DNA of 64,000 nt from contig JAEUUA010000005.1 in the NCBI GenBank assembly GCA_016787755.1, forward strand, positions 186,001-250,000, read 5' to 3'. The notes beneath the pieces are model-generated. The model had not been told where the DNA came from. It saw only the letters and a list, made by a program, of their open reading frames with translations, and made no database searches. The position numbers were made by a program, and so were the translations under genes. Below are positions 45,848 to 55,139 of this stretch, piece after piece (within the stretch, counting starts at the first letter, position 1; every line of letters starts with the position of its first letter). The stretch is from Cyclobacteriaceae bacterium (GTDB taxonomy: Bacteria > Bacteroidota > Bacteroidia > Cytophagales > Cyclobacteriaceae).

Positions 45848-47269
45848 TTAAGGCTTGTTGATAATATTTGTACTGGTCATTACGACAGAACCATTCCTGG
45901 CCAGCATTCTACCCTGAGCAACAGCGCCTGAATTCATAGTTATAGATGTTAGAGCTAATATATTTCCTTTGAATGAAGTATTGTCACCTATAGTCGCTGA
46001 ACTGCCTGTCTGCCAGTAAACATTTTTGGCTTGGGCACCTCCACTTAGAATAACACTACCACCAGCACCACCCACTGTTGTAAAGTCTGAAGCGATCTGA
46101 AAAATCCAAACTGCATTTGCATCACCGCCTGCATCCAAGGTAAGGTTACCGGATTGTATTAAAAGAGTAGAGGTTGATTTGTAAATACCCGGAGCAAGTG
46201 TTAACCCTCCCTGGTCACCGGCTACAGTAGCAGGTGCTGGTGAAGTTGAGCCTTCTGCAAATAGATAGGCATCGGTTAAATCCTGCTTGGCTTGTGTCAA
46301 CATAGCTGCAACTCCAGCAGGAGCACTATCATCAGATGCAAACATCGATCCGTTAACAATAATGGCAGGTGGAAAGCCAGTAATGGAAGAGCGAACACCA
46401 GGACTTATTCCAACATTCAAATCATGAATTTCGCTAAAGCCCGCATTATTGCTGACGCCAACTCCTGCAAGAATCCCGAAATTTTCGGCTAATCCAAGAT
46501 CTACACCAACTACACCTAAAGCAGCACCCGTGCTAAAACTCCACACTTTCGATATTGCCATGGCAACTCCAGCAATATTTTTTGCTGCAGTAGTAATTTT
46601 GGCTGTATACGTTCCGCTTACGAGATTACTAGAAGGGGTAAACGTAGCCGTTGTTCCACTATAACTGACAGTACCGTTCACTAATGTTGCACCGATCTTA
46701 AGCGTAAACGTGGTTGCGTTGATTGTTAGCGGATCCATAGCTTCATTGAAAGTTGCGCTCACTACTTGCGTGAGTGGAACGTTGACAGCCTGATTAGACG
46801 GGATCGTGGAAACCACTGAAGGTACAGGAGGCGCACCAGTTATAAATGACCATACGTATGGAGCTTGCAATGCATTGCCAAACAAATCTTTTACTACAGT
46901 TGAAACAGTACCTGTATACGTTGTATTGGCAGTAAGCTTTTTACTAGGTATGTAACTTATTGTAAAAGTAGCTGCATCGTAAGATAAAACACTTAAGGTT
47001 TGTGAGGTATTAGATACTCGACCTCCACTCCCATCTGTTCCAAGAATGGTAAGTGCATCAGGAGTGATGGTGGCAGGATCTATAGCCCCATTAAATGTTA
47101 CTGTAATTACTTGCGATTGAGGCACTCCGGTAGCTAGGTCTGCTGGATTTGTAGACACTACGATTGGACATTGCCCAACTTTTTCCACATTCTCATCTCT
47201 ACAGCCAGCAACAATTGCTGCCAGAAATAGAATGACCATTGAAGTCATCCAGATTATTTTAGTTTTCAT
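45848..47269 (-). CDS. Big_5 + DUF3494 (ice-binding-like) lipoprotein
   Basis: A 473-residue lipoprotein (lipobox AAIVAGC). Two Ig-like Big_5 domains, each ending VWSFxTGA (residues about 35-250), precede a C-terminal DUF3494 beta-helix (LGLAENFGILAGVGVSNNAG, AVWIFQIASDFT, NVYWQTGSSATIGDN, KGNILALTSITMNSGA). DUF3494 contains ice-binding proteins but is widely used in adhesins. A cold or adhesion role is inference. An upstream in-frame ATG at 47332 gives a poor leader. Paralogue next door at 47338. Confidence 0.88.
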   Translation of the reverse strand: MKTKIIWMTSMVILFLAAIVAGCRDENVEKVGQCPIVVSTNPADLATGVPQSQVITVTFNGAIDPATITPDALTILGTDGSGGRVSNTSQTLSVLSYDAATFTISYIPSKKLTANTTYTGTVSTVVKDLFGNALQAPYVWSFITGAPPVPSVVSTIPSNQAVNVPLTQVVSATFNEAMDPLTINATTFTLKIGATLVNGTVSYSGTTATFTPSSNLVSGTYTAKITTAAKNIAGVAMAISKVWSFSTGAALGVVGVDLGLAENFGILAGVGVSNNAGFSEIHDLNVGISPGVRSSITGFPPAIIVNGSMFASDDSAPAGVAAMLTQAKQDLTDAYLFAEGSTSPAPATVAGDQGGLTLAPGIYKSTSTLLIQSGNLTLDAGGDANAVWIFQIASDFTTVGGAGGSVILSGGAQAKNVYWQTGSSATIGDNTSFKGNILALTSITMNSGAVAQGRMLARNGSVVMTSTNIINKP

Positions 47270-47337
47270 TTTTTTATTTTTAAAGTAGTTGTTAGTAATA
47301 AAAAGAAGCGACCACGAAGGCAGCTTCTTCATCTTAT

Positions 47338-49047
47338 TTAATTTGGTTTTGTAACGGCATTCGCATCAAGAGTAACTGCGGTTTGAGCCAGGGCTCTTCC
47401 TTTCATCGAAGCGCTGGTCTGAAGCGTAATGCCAGTCTTCGAAAGAATGACACCTTCAAAGTGTGAGTTCGTTCCGATGGTCACCGTACCCGCAACTTGC
47501 CAGAAAATATTTTTTGCTTGCGCCCCCCCATTTAATGTCATGTTTACAGCGTTGCCCATGGTAAGGTCTCCAGCAATCTGAAAAATCCAAACATCATTAG
47601 CGCCACCAGAAATAGTAACATTGGTTGGGATGGTAACCGTATTGGTCCATTTGTAAAGTCCACTTGTTAATATTTTACCCCCTATGTTTCCAGTGCCTAG
47701 CTCTGAAAAATCAGGTGAAGGACGGCCGGCCGCATCATTGTAGGCTGTAATCATATTATTCACAGCTGTAGTCAGGTTGATAGGCGTAGGGCTGGCTTGA
47801 TCAGCTGCATAAACTTTTCCTACTACTTCTGTAGCGGTTGAAAATCCAGTTGCAGCAGTTAATGTAAATCCTGTTATAAAAGATTCTGCAGCAGGACTTA
47901 TTCCAATATCTCCTGTGATGGCTGATGTAGGGACATTGCTAATAGCTGTTTTAGCAAGAATGACATAGGCACCAGCGGCACCAAGGTTTACAGGTGCCAG
48001 ACTGGATGTGGCTGCGCCAGTTGTAAAACTCCATACGGTGTTTGCAGCCAAGGCATTGCCAGCTAAGTCTTTCGCTCCCGTAGTGATGGTTGCTGTGTAC
48101 ATTGTGCTAGCTGACAGTAGTGCAGAGGGTGTGAAGGTTGCTGTAGTTCCTGAATACGCCACAGTGCCCACTACTGATGTTGCTCCTTGCTTTAAAGTAA
48201 ACGTTAAATCAGTAATGGTTGAAGGATTCATTGCCTCACTAAATCCAATGGAAACTGCCTTATTACGTGCAATGCCTGCTGCTCCATTGAGAGGCTCTGT
48301 TGTTTGCACCATCGGTAATACCTTATCCTGAGTACTACCCGTTGTAAAATTGATAGCATGATTAGCGGCAAGTGCATTTCCCGATTTGTCTTTAGCGCCA
48401 GTAGTAATTGTGCTGGTATACACTTTGTTTGGCGACAAATCACTAACAGGCTTAAAGGTGGCTTTATTGCCTTCATATACGATGGTACCAGAGATAGATG
48501 TTGTTCCTTGTTTTAAAGTATAAGTCAATGAAGTGATTGTGGATCCATCCATTGGCTCACTAAACGTAGTTGTAATTTTCTGATCAAGCGATATACTAGT
48601 AGCATTGTTAACCGGGTCAGTCAATGTAACTGTTGGAGCAATAACGTCTGATGTTTCACCCGTTGTGAAACTCCATACATAGTTTTTAGCCAGCCCAGTT
48701 CCTGCCTTACTTTTAACTCCGGTTGTTAACGTGGCGGTATAAAGTGACTTTGGCGCTAAGTCAGAAGCCGGTGTGAAAGTAGCTGTATTGTTATCGTAAC
48801 TGGTTTCTCCGGCAACATCTACACCTTCCTTTTGAAGTTTAAATTGTGATTTCGTAATGGAAGAAGGATCCATAAATTCACTGAAAGATGCTGTAATTAC
48901 TGCATTGGTAGCTATGCTTATAGCTTTATTCACTGGGCTTGTAGAAACAACTCTCGGACGAATGCCGGGATCATCATCCTTTTTACAACTTCCCATTAAT
49001 ACAATCAACAACATGGATGCGATTGGAAATAATTTTCTAAATTTCAT
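47338..49047 (-). CDS. Triple Big_5 + DUF3494 lipoprotein
   Basis: A 569-residue lipoprotein (lipobox VLMGSC). Three consecutive Big_5 domains with recurring SEPMDGSTIT, SEAMNPSTIT and VWSFTTGA-type ends fill residues about 30-345, then a DUF3494 domain (GAAGAYVILAKTAISNVPTS, NDVWIFQIAGDLTM, NIFWQVAGTVTIG, EGVILSKTGITLQTSASMKG). The Big_5 units are similar to each other, showing internal duplication. Surface display is expected. It is the first gene of the operon ending in the OmpA-family gene. Confidence 0.9.
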   Translation of the reverse strand: MKFRKLFPIASMLLIVLMGSCKKDDDPGIRPRVVSTSPVNKAISIATNAVITASFSEFMDPSSITKSQFKLQKEGVDVAGETSYDNNTATFTPASDLAPKSLYTATLTTGVKSKAGTGLAKNYVWSFTTGETSDVIAPTVTLTDPVNNATSISLDQKITTTFSEPMDGSTITSLTYTLKQGTTSISGTIVYEGNKATFKPVSDLSPNKVYTSTITTGAKDKSGNALAANHAINFTTGSTQDKVLPMVQTTEPLNGAAGIARNKAVSIGFSEAMNPSTITDLTFTLKQGATSVVGTVAYSGTTATFTPSALLSASTMYTATITTGAKDLAGNALAANTVWSFTTGAATSSLAPVNLGAAGAYVILAKTAISNVPTSAITGDIGISPAAESFITGFTLTAATGFSTATEVVGKVYAADQASPTPINLTTAVNNMITAYNDAAGRPSPDFSELGTGNIGGKILTSGLYKWTNTVTIPTNVTISGGANDVWIFQIAGDLTMGNAVNMTLNGGAQAKNIFWQVAGTVTIGTNSHFEGVILSKTGITLQTSASMKGRALAQTAVTLDANAVTKPN

Positions 49048-49389
49048 ATATGATTTTCTTTTAAATTCTTTAATGCACTCTTTTTAAATCGAGTCATAAA
49101 AACTCAATATTATTGCATGGTGATCCATATAGTGCATTATATACTCAGTACAAAGGTGGGCGTCAAGTAATAGTGATGTGTTACACACTGGTTTAACAGT
49201 ATTACATATTTCACATATTATCCTTGCTCTTATTAAATCGGTGAAACTTTGAAAATGAAGTTGGCATGTAGCGCTAAATTTTACAACGTTCCATGGGTAA
49301 CTAGATACAACTCCCGCGCTTCATGATTGAGTTCACGCTCTAGTCGTTGGACGATCGTTTGGTTGTACAATGGGTCTTGTGAAAGCCAA
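49048..49389. other. Intergenic stretch with short decayed frame
   Basis: On the minus strand, 49281-49397 reads DLDWLSQDPLYNQTIVQRLE and then ELYLVTHGTL-stop without a start codon, a likely gene remnant of unknown family. Nothing else is recognised; the upstream side holds the promoter of the lipoprotein operon. Confidence 0.35.
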
Positions 49390-49395
49390 TCAAGA

Positions 49396-49869
49396 TCATG
49401 CCATTATTAAAACATTTTTCCAGGTGTTAGTTAATCCAGACTTCGATTCCAAAGCAATCAACTGGTTATCAATCGGATCAGTTTTTTTCTCCTTAGCCCA
49501 AGCTTTGATTTGCCATTGATCCACCTTGAAAGTCTTCGAAATCCATCGCACACCCTCGAGGTTAGTCGCCTCAAATTTTTCTTTCAGTTAGGGATATGAG
49601 TTCGCAAACGAGTTTATTCAAGTTGAGCCGAGAAATAATGTACCAAGAAACACAAAAAGAGTTATGGTTACGGCCGCAGAAATAGAAACACTCTATTGAT
49701 TCCCTTGCGGTGAAAGTAGTCGACCATCGGATTAATTAAAATTTCAAGGATGACCGCAACTACATAGGAACAATAGTTAGGCTAACAAACAGTATAAATG
49801 CAAAGGCAAAACACTGATCATCATCAATGCAGCCTTGGCATAAAATGGTATTTTAATGAATGAGCTCAT
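49396..49869 (-). pseudogene. Decayed AI-2E/PerM-type permease, N-terminal half
   Basis: An ATG at 49869 begins MSSFIKIPFYAKAALMMISV, matching the start of Bacteroidota AI-2E family transporters. The next parts lie in other frames: VSLTIVPM, then VVAVILEILINPMVDYFHRK with GINRVF, then SISAAVTITLFVFLGTLFLG, then LKEKFEATNLEGVRWISKTF up to a TGA at 49396. At least three frameshifts and several stops are present, and the C-terminal half is missing. Intact members have about 340-370 residues. Confidence 0.75.
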
Positions 49870-49921
49870 CCTGTTTTACGAAATTGGTTGTTTGCTCTTA
49901 AACCTTGTTGACTTCCAATAT

Positions 49922-50242
49922 TTACAACTTTTTCATTGTACTAACGCCAACTATAGCACTCGAAATAAATTTGGTTAATTGATTTATTGTTTTTGAAGGT
50001 AAAAAGAAATTGACTGCAAGAACTGCTGCTAATCCTATCGTAGTAGTGACTGCCGTTGTTTTTAAACCCGGTCCCGAAAATATTTCTTTAACGGTACTCT
50101 TTAAAAGATGTTTGGGTTTTAGAGTTTCTAACGTTGCCAATAATTGCACTTTTAGTGGTGGCCATTCATTTGCTTGTTTGATTTCCAATTCTTGAATAGC
50201 GATTCTTAATTCTGAAACGGTTATAAACTGTTGGGTAGCCAT
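49922..50242 (-). CDS. Small protein with one membrane segment
   Basis: A 106-residue protein. A helical N-terminal part (SELRIAIQELEIKQANEW) leads to one or two hydrophobic segments (TTTIGLAAVLAVNFFLP). No known family recognised. Its ATG overlaps the stop of the Holin-X-like gene (TGATG), so both are translated together. Such pairs are common next to lmo0937 and YtxH-type genes in Bacteroidota; an envelope stress role is inference. Confidence 0.7.
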   Translation of the reverse strand: MATQQFITVSELRIAIQELEIKQANEWPPLKVQLLATLETLKPKHLLKSTVKEIFSGPGLKTTAVTTTIGLAAVLAVNFFLPSKTINQLTKFISSAIVGVSTMKKL

Positions 50243-50580
50243 CAGCTTGTCATTTGAATGATAACTTCATTCCCCACCCTTGCCTTAATTTTAGGGTGGA
50301 TGATCAATAAGATAAGCCCGATGAGGGCGTAGATACCGGCAACTATAAAAAATCCGTAGAAAACCTTGCCCAGTACCTCGCCTAACCAGAATGAAATAGC
50401 AATGGTAAAAGTGAGTGAAAAAAGACAAATTGCCAGGATCAGTAATAAGCGAGAGAATAGTGTAGATCCTATATCCGCTGTTTTATCAATAAATTTTAGC
50501 TTTAATAATTCGAAATTGGTCTTACTAAATTCCTCCGTTCTTGATATCAGAAGGTCGATTGATTCTGATTTTGTTTCCAT
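50242..50580 (-). CDS. Holin-X/DUF-type small membrane protein
   Basis: A 112-residue protein with two membrane segments (LFSRLLLILAICLFSLTFTI and FFIVAGIYALIGLILLII) after a charged helix (SIDLLISRTEEFSKTNFELL). The pattern fits the phage_holin_3_6 (Holin-X) family, which is chromosomal and not really a holin. The ATG at 50580 is preferred to an ATG at 50622. Overlaps the next gene by one base set (TGATG). Confidence 0.75.
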   Translation of the reverse strand: METKSESIDLLISRTEEFSKTNFELLKLKFIDKTADIGSTLFSRLLLILAICLFSLTFTIAISFWLGEVLGKVFYGFFIVAGIYALIGLILLIIHPKIKARVGNEVIIQMTS

Positions 50581-50655
50581 ATAGTAATGTTTAATGAAGT
50601 AGTTGAAAGTACGGGATGCCAACTGGTGTTACTCTGAGTTAGCTATGTTGAAAAA

Positions 50656-50883
50656 CTATTTTGACTTTTCTATTTCGGCAACCTCATTTTCCATTGCTTC
50701 ACCTACTTTATTCGGTAAGCCTCACGTTCACTCAGGTAAGCCACATCGTCCAAGTCACCATTGCCAGCTGTTAGGCCAGTGAGCTTAACTTGTTAGCAGT
50801 GCAACAGCAGTCAAAAGAACCAGTGCTAAACATATTAACCCAACGAGAGGCAATAATGAGCGTTTGAATTTTAAGGTGTTCAT
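50656..50883 (-). pseudogene. Frameshifted small secreted/membrane protein
   Basis: The ATG at 50883 begins MNTLKFKRSLLPLVGLICLA followed by more hydrophobic residues and a stop after LLTS. Downstream, two other frames give GNGDLDDVAYLSEREAYRIK and KVGEAMENEVAEIEKSK-stop. Together they read like one protein of about 75 residues with a signal or anchor and an acidic helical tail, broken by at least two shifts. Confidence 0.5.
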
Positions 50884-51123
50884 GTTTCTATTTTTTAGTT
50901 TTTAGTTTTTAGAATTTACCCGTCTTCAATAAAGGATGAGGCTTACTTCTAAAACAAAGGTCAGGATGAAGTTGCGGTTAACCTTTACACCTTGCAATCA
51001 ATTAGTTACATCGTTCACTTATTCTATTCACAAAGCATGAGATGTTTCTTGGGTATCAGGAAGATTCAAATGATGCATGGTTCAGTACCTGAGTTATGCA
51101 ACTGATTTTGTTGTGGAGATTTG

Positions 51124-51318
51124 TCAAGACTCATCTTTGGTAGTGCGTATTAAACCAATCCCGGAAATAAAAAAAATAAGACCCAGTATGCCGTATGTAG
51201 CAAGAACTTTAAAATCGCTGGTGCCTCCACGTGTGCCTGCAAAAAGCACTGCTGCCACAATTAGCCCAATAATTCCTAAAACCGTAAGAAGAGCCCCAAA
51301 GATTCTTTTTATATTCAT
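51124..51318 (-). CDS. Small two-segment membrane protein
   Basis: A 64-residue protein with two membrane helices (FGALLTVLGIIGLIVAAVLF and YGILGLIFFISGIGLI) and a polar loop GTRGGTSDFKVL. Similar tiny proteins are frequent in Cytophagales, with no assigned function. It is followed on the minus strand by no clear terminator. Confidence 0.7.
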   Translation of the reverse strand: MNIKRIFGALLTVLGIIGLIVAAVLFAGTRGGTSDFKVLATYGILGLIFFISGIGLIRTTKDES

Positions 51319-51345
51319 AATTTGTTTCTTGTTTAGACTAAACCA

Positions 51346-51374
51346 AAAAGCGAGAGATAAAATCCCTCGCTTTT
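51346..51374 (-). terminator. Terminator between small membrane protein genes
   Basis: Arms AAAAGCGAG and CTCGCTTTT, 11-base loop, with a T-run on the minus strand; it would end the lmo0937-type transcript. Confidence 0.7.
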
Positions 51375-51510
51375 AAAACCAACCCATTAACTGATATGAC
51401 TGAAAGGTTTGATGATCCCCCCCAGTTCGTTCTATAAATATTAAAATAAGATGTTGGAAATGTGTTACACATTACCAAAACAAATTACATAAATCACATA
51501 TTTCCCATTC

Positions 51511-51663
51511 CTAAATCTTACCTCCTCGGATTACCCTGAACAGCACTGCTATGATAGCAATGACCAGCAATATATGAATGATACCACCCGTCTGAAATCC
51601 TACATAACCAATAGCCCATAATATGAGCAGGACAACAGCTACCATATAAAGTAAATTACCCAT
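51511..51663 (-). CDS. lmo0937 family small membrane protein
   Basis: A 50-residue protein with two membrane helices: MGNLLYMVAVVLLILWAIGY then GGIIHILLVIAIIAVLFRVI, ending RGGKI. The glycine between helices and the short length match the lmo0937 family, often induced by stress in Bacteroidota and Firmicutes. It is not long enough for most ORF callers. Confidence 0.85.
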   Translation of the reverse strand: MGNLLYMVAVVLLILWAIGYVGFQTGGIIHILLVIAIIAVLFRVIRGGKI

Positions 51664-51754
51664 GTTTTCTATTTTTTAAGTTTAATTCTAATTATTTATT
51701 ATTCGTCAATTCATATGGGATCCTTTTGAAACAAAAGATGAAAACGCTTCTCAT

Positions 51755-51967
51755 TTATTTTCCTTTCGATCCTGTCAGGTATAAAACACCTCCAACAACC
51801 ACCATCACTACCCCTACTATTGGTGACCATTCTAACGTATGATTTTTGTTAGCCGTTATTTCCAAATCTCCAATATCAACCACTTTTTCTCGTGTTACAT
51901 AGTTGAATCCAGTGAAGAGGGTGATTAGAAGGCCGATGGCGATTATCCAAATGCTAATTTTTTTCAT
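51755..51967 (-). CDS. Small two-segment membrane protein
   Basis: A 70-residue protein: helix 1 ISIWIIAIGLLITLFTGFNY, a polar stretch with VVDIGDLEITANKNHT, helix 2 VGVVMVVVGGVLYLTG. Resembles DUF3185-type proteins, with unknown function. Precedes the lmo0937-type gene by 91 bases. Confidence 0.7.
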   Translation of the reverse strand: MKKISIWIIAIGLLITLFTGFNYVTREKVVDIGDLEITANKNHTLEWSPIVGVVMVVVGGVLYLTGSKGK

Positions 51968-52301
51968 AGGTTGAATTGGTTTGTTTATCTAAGCAGAATC
52001 AGACCGGTTTAAACCAGGAAGTTTCTTCAATAAAGATCAGTGTCTTTGTGGACATAAATGTTATACACTTATGTCGCAGACTTACATCTTTCACAGATTT
52101 TGAGTTAAAATTAAAAGTGAAGGATTTCACCAAGAGAGAACCAGTAAAGGATATAAGATATACCCTTACTTTTGTAAGGTGGTTACGGTTGCTGGTAATT
52201 ATCCTTACGGAACTATCCCATTTCATTTTTAATATGCATCGGGTAGGATTTCAAGTAGATGAAAATGTTTCACTTGTAGAAATCTGAAAACAAAACGCAA
52301 A
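51968..52301. other. Intergenic stretch, promoter region
   Basis: No gene recognised; divergent promoters for the small membrane protein (minus) and the outer membrane protein (plus) must lie here. Confidence 0.4.
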
Positions 52302-54128
52302 TTGAGAACCACTCAATTCATAAAAGCCAAATACCTAATTACTCTTCCCCTGTTACTAATTCAAGTCGAATCTTTGGCACAATCTGATTCAACTTTTGTA
52401 GAAAGGATAAAAGCTGGCAAGAATTTTAAACATATGATGGGTTTAATAACTCGCGAATCAGGAAGCGAACCATTATCCTTAAATGTTAAAAGTGAGGATC
52501 CTTATCTAAAATATGAGGGAAAAATTATCCGTCACATTAATCTTCAAAGTTTGGGGTTTGATAAAATTGTTATTGATACGACTCGTAATGTTGAAAGTCT
52601 TATCTCTCATGCAGCTAACAAAGTCCATTCAAATACACGTAAATCAGTGGTACGGAATAATTTATTTATCCGAGCTGGAAAGCCTCTTAATCCTTATCGC
52701 ATTGCAGATAATGAACGTACTCTTCGCAATCTGCCCTTTATCCTGGATGCAAGAATCTATGTGAAACCAGTTCTGGATAGCCCTGATTCAATTGATTTAT
52801 TGGTTGTTACCCGAGATATTTTTAGCCTCGGAGGCTCTGTAAGTGCCAGAATACCCTCCGTATATAAAGTTAATATCAAAAATGTCAATGTGGGTGGGTG
52901 GGGCCAGCGTGCTCAGGTTGGGCAAGTTTTTGATAATGATAGGACACCACGATATGGGTATGAAGCATTTTATCAGTTGACCAATATTACAGGAAGCTTT
53001 CTGGATGCCACAGTAGCATATACGAAACTTAATCATGGTATCAGTATCGGAAATGAAGATGAACGTTCTGTCTATTTTAAATTGAGTCGGGAGTTATATC
53101 AACCCTTTGCGCGATTTGCGGGATCCATTGAGTTGGGGGATAATGTTTCAAGAAATGTTTACAATAAACCTGACAGCACATTCATTCAATATCATTATAG
53201 CATTCAGGACTATTGGATGGGATATTCTTTCGGGTATAAAAAAATGCCCAACAATTTAAGGGAAAATAGAAACCGCAAGTTCATTGCGATTCGAAGTATT
53301 GAGCAACGCTTCTTAAGTCCCATCTATGTTGAGTTAATAGAGCCTGATCGGTTCGCTTATCGAAACCGACTAGCCTTCTTAACAGAACTCACTTTTTTTC
53401 GTCAGGATTTTTACAAGACGCAATATGTGGCGGGCTTTGGACGAACCGAAGACATACCTTATGGATATCGAATATCATTCACTGCAGGTTGGGAGAGAGA
53501 ATTGGCAAATCAACGTCCTTATGCTGGCAGTGTTCTGAAGTACAATAAAGTGTTGCCCAGTGGAACCATTTTGAGCTATGAGGTAAAGTTTGGTGGATAT
53601 CTAAAAAAGCAACACGTTGAAGACGTTTTGTTCTCTGCTAATTTCACTCGCTACAGTAAAATACAACGAATCGGAAGAATGATTGTACGCCATCGTTATG
53701 AATCGGGTTATGCAGCATTGTTTAATCAAAATGTTAAACGCTGTTTGGACATTCGGGATATGAATGGTCTCATAGGGTTCAAGCCAGATAGCCTGATCGG
53801 ACTTCAACGTGTTACCTTTGGTAATGAAGTAACTGTATTTACACCCCTGAAAATTCTTGGTTTTCGAATTGCCCCGATAGCCCGAATAGACCTGGCTTTG
53901 ATTAAGCGTTCAGCTCCATTATTTAAGGACAACAATTTATTTTCAGGATTCTCACTTGGTTTACTGGCACGTAATGAAAATTTAATTCTTAATACAATTG
54001 GGGCGCGCGTCTATTTCTATCCTAAAACTGTAGAACAGGTGAATGCCTTCAGGTTTAATATCACCTCTAATTTTAGAATTAGGTACCCCACAAACCTGGT
54101 CAATAAGCCGGCCACAGTATTTCCATAG
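52302..54128 (+). CDS. POTRA/BamA-like outer membrane protein
   Basis: A 608-residue protein starting at TTG, with signal peptide (IQVESLAQSD). The N-terminal part has KYEGKIIRHINLQSLGFDK and LFIRAGKPLNPYRIADNERT, resembling POTRA domains, followed by a long beta-barrel region (SLGGSVSARIPSVY, NVNVGGWGQRAQVG, and a C-terminal strand). This is the layout of BamA/TamA-type proteins but the barrel end motif is not clear, so its client is unknown. Next to mlaEFD, it could be an outer membrane lipid or protein channel. Confidence 0.7.
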   Translation: MRTTQFIKAKYLITLPLLLIQVESLAQSDSTFVERIKAGKNFKHMMGLITRESGSEPLSLNVKSEDPYLKYEGKIIRHINLQSLGFDKIVIDTTRNVESLISHAANKVHSNTRKSVVRNNLFIRAGKPLNPYRIADNERTLRNLPFILDARIYVKPVLDSPDSIDLLVVTRDIFSLGGSVSARIPSVYKVNIKNVNVGGWGQRAQVGQVFDNDRTPRYGYEAFYQLTNITGSFLDATVAYTKLNHGISIGNEDERSVYFKLSRELYQPFARFAGSIELGDNVSRNVYNKPDSTFIQYHYSIQDYWMGYSFGYKKMPNNLRENRNRKFIAIRSIEQRFLSPIYVELIEPDRFAYRNRLAFLTELTFFRQDFYKTQYVAGFGRTEDIPYGYRISFTAGWERELANQRPYAGSVLKYNKVLPSGTILSYEVKFGGYLKKQHVEDVLFSANFTRYSKIQRIGRMIVRHRYESGYAALFNQNVKRCLDIRDMNGLIGFKPDSLIGLQRVTFGNEVTVFTPLKILGFRIAPIARIDLALIKRSAPLFKDNNLFSGFSLGLLARNENLILNTIGARVYFYPKTVEQVNAFRFNITSNFRIRYPTNLVNKPATVFP

Positions 54129-54174
54129 AAATCAAAGGTCAAGAGGTGACAATAATTTTAAGTGAATATTCATA

Positions 54175-55137
54175 TTAATTTTTTGCAGCCTTCTCTTTTT
54201 TTCTAAAATATCCTCTCAGCAAAAAGCTGTGTTGAGCAGCTTCAAGATCTTCATCGAGTTTTTTTGAACCGCTTTCAAGATTTTTAATCATTCCTTTTAA
54301 GTGTGCCCCCGTTTCCTTGTCATGCAACAAGACACCCACTGGTGTATTAGTATCATTACTTGATGCCTTGAGATCGGTTATAAAAACTGAAGCCGTATCT
54401 GCCATTTGACTCAACCTCATAACTGAAGTTTTGAAAGCCCTGAAGACAACAGTATCTGTTACCAGCTCGTGGGCGAGCGTTCCTCTTTTATTCAAGCCTG
54501 AGCTAAAGTCGTTTAATGAATGAATCATTTGAACGGATTGGGCAGAAGCATTCTTAAGGGAAGCTGTGGCTGCGTGAATATTCTCATACACGTTATCATT
54601 GAAGATAAATTTTCCCAATGTTCCCTCTCCGCTTGCAATTCCTGCGCTAATTACCTTAAGGTCGCGCGTGATAGCCACAAGATTTTTATTGTTTTCTTGC
54701 AATGTGTTAACCATATCTTCCTGTGTAAAGGTTTTTTCAACCTTCAGTACATCACCGTCTTGAACTATTTCACTCTTTAAACTACCACCATATATCTCTA
54801 AAATCTTATTCCCAATAAGTCCATCACTTCCAATCTTAATTTTAGAGTCTTTCCGAATATATTCTTGCGCTTTGACATCTATTCTGATGGTGACTTCTAC
54901 CTGGGAATCTTTGTAAAAATGAAGACCGCTCACAATACCTATTTTGACGCCCGAGAACCATACATTATTGCCAGCTTGCAACCCGCCTACATTGTCAAAA
55001 AGTGCAGTCACCTTCATTTTCTTTTTGAACGTTTCATGGAGGTTACCGATCATAAGAATCCCTGCAATCAGGAATATCAGGCCGATAGAAACAAAAAGGC
55101 CGACCCATACGGTACGTTTGTTGGATGAATTGTGCAT
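54175..55137 (-). CDS. mlaD: MlaD family (MCE) substrate-binding protein
   Basis: A 320-residue protein with one N-terminal membrane helix (VGLFVSIGLIFLIAGILM) and an MCE domain (residues about 40-125: KVTALFDNVGGLQAGNNVWF, DGLIGNKILEIYGG). A coiled tail follows. It forms the hexameric lipid channel with MlaE and MlaF. It ends the operon mlaE-mlaF-mlaD, two bases after the ATPase gene. Confidence 0.93.
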   Translation of the reverse strand: MHNSSNKRTVWVGLFVSIGLIFLIAGILMIGNLHETFKKKMKVTALFDNVGGLQAGNNVWFSGVKIGIVSGLHFYKDSQVEVTIRIDVKAQEYIRKDSKIKIGSDGLIGNKILEIYGGSLKSEIVQDGDVLKVEKTFTQEDMVNTLQENNKNLVAITRDLKVISAGIASGEGTLGKFIFNDNVYENIHAATASLKNASAQSVQMIHSLNDFSSGLNKRGTLAHELVTDTVVFRAFKTSVMRLSQMADTASVFITDLKASSNDTNTPVGVLLHDKETGAHLKGMIKNLESGSKKLDEDLEAAQHSFLLRGYFRKKEKAAKN

Positions 55138-55139
55138 GC

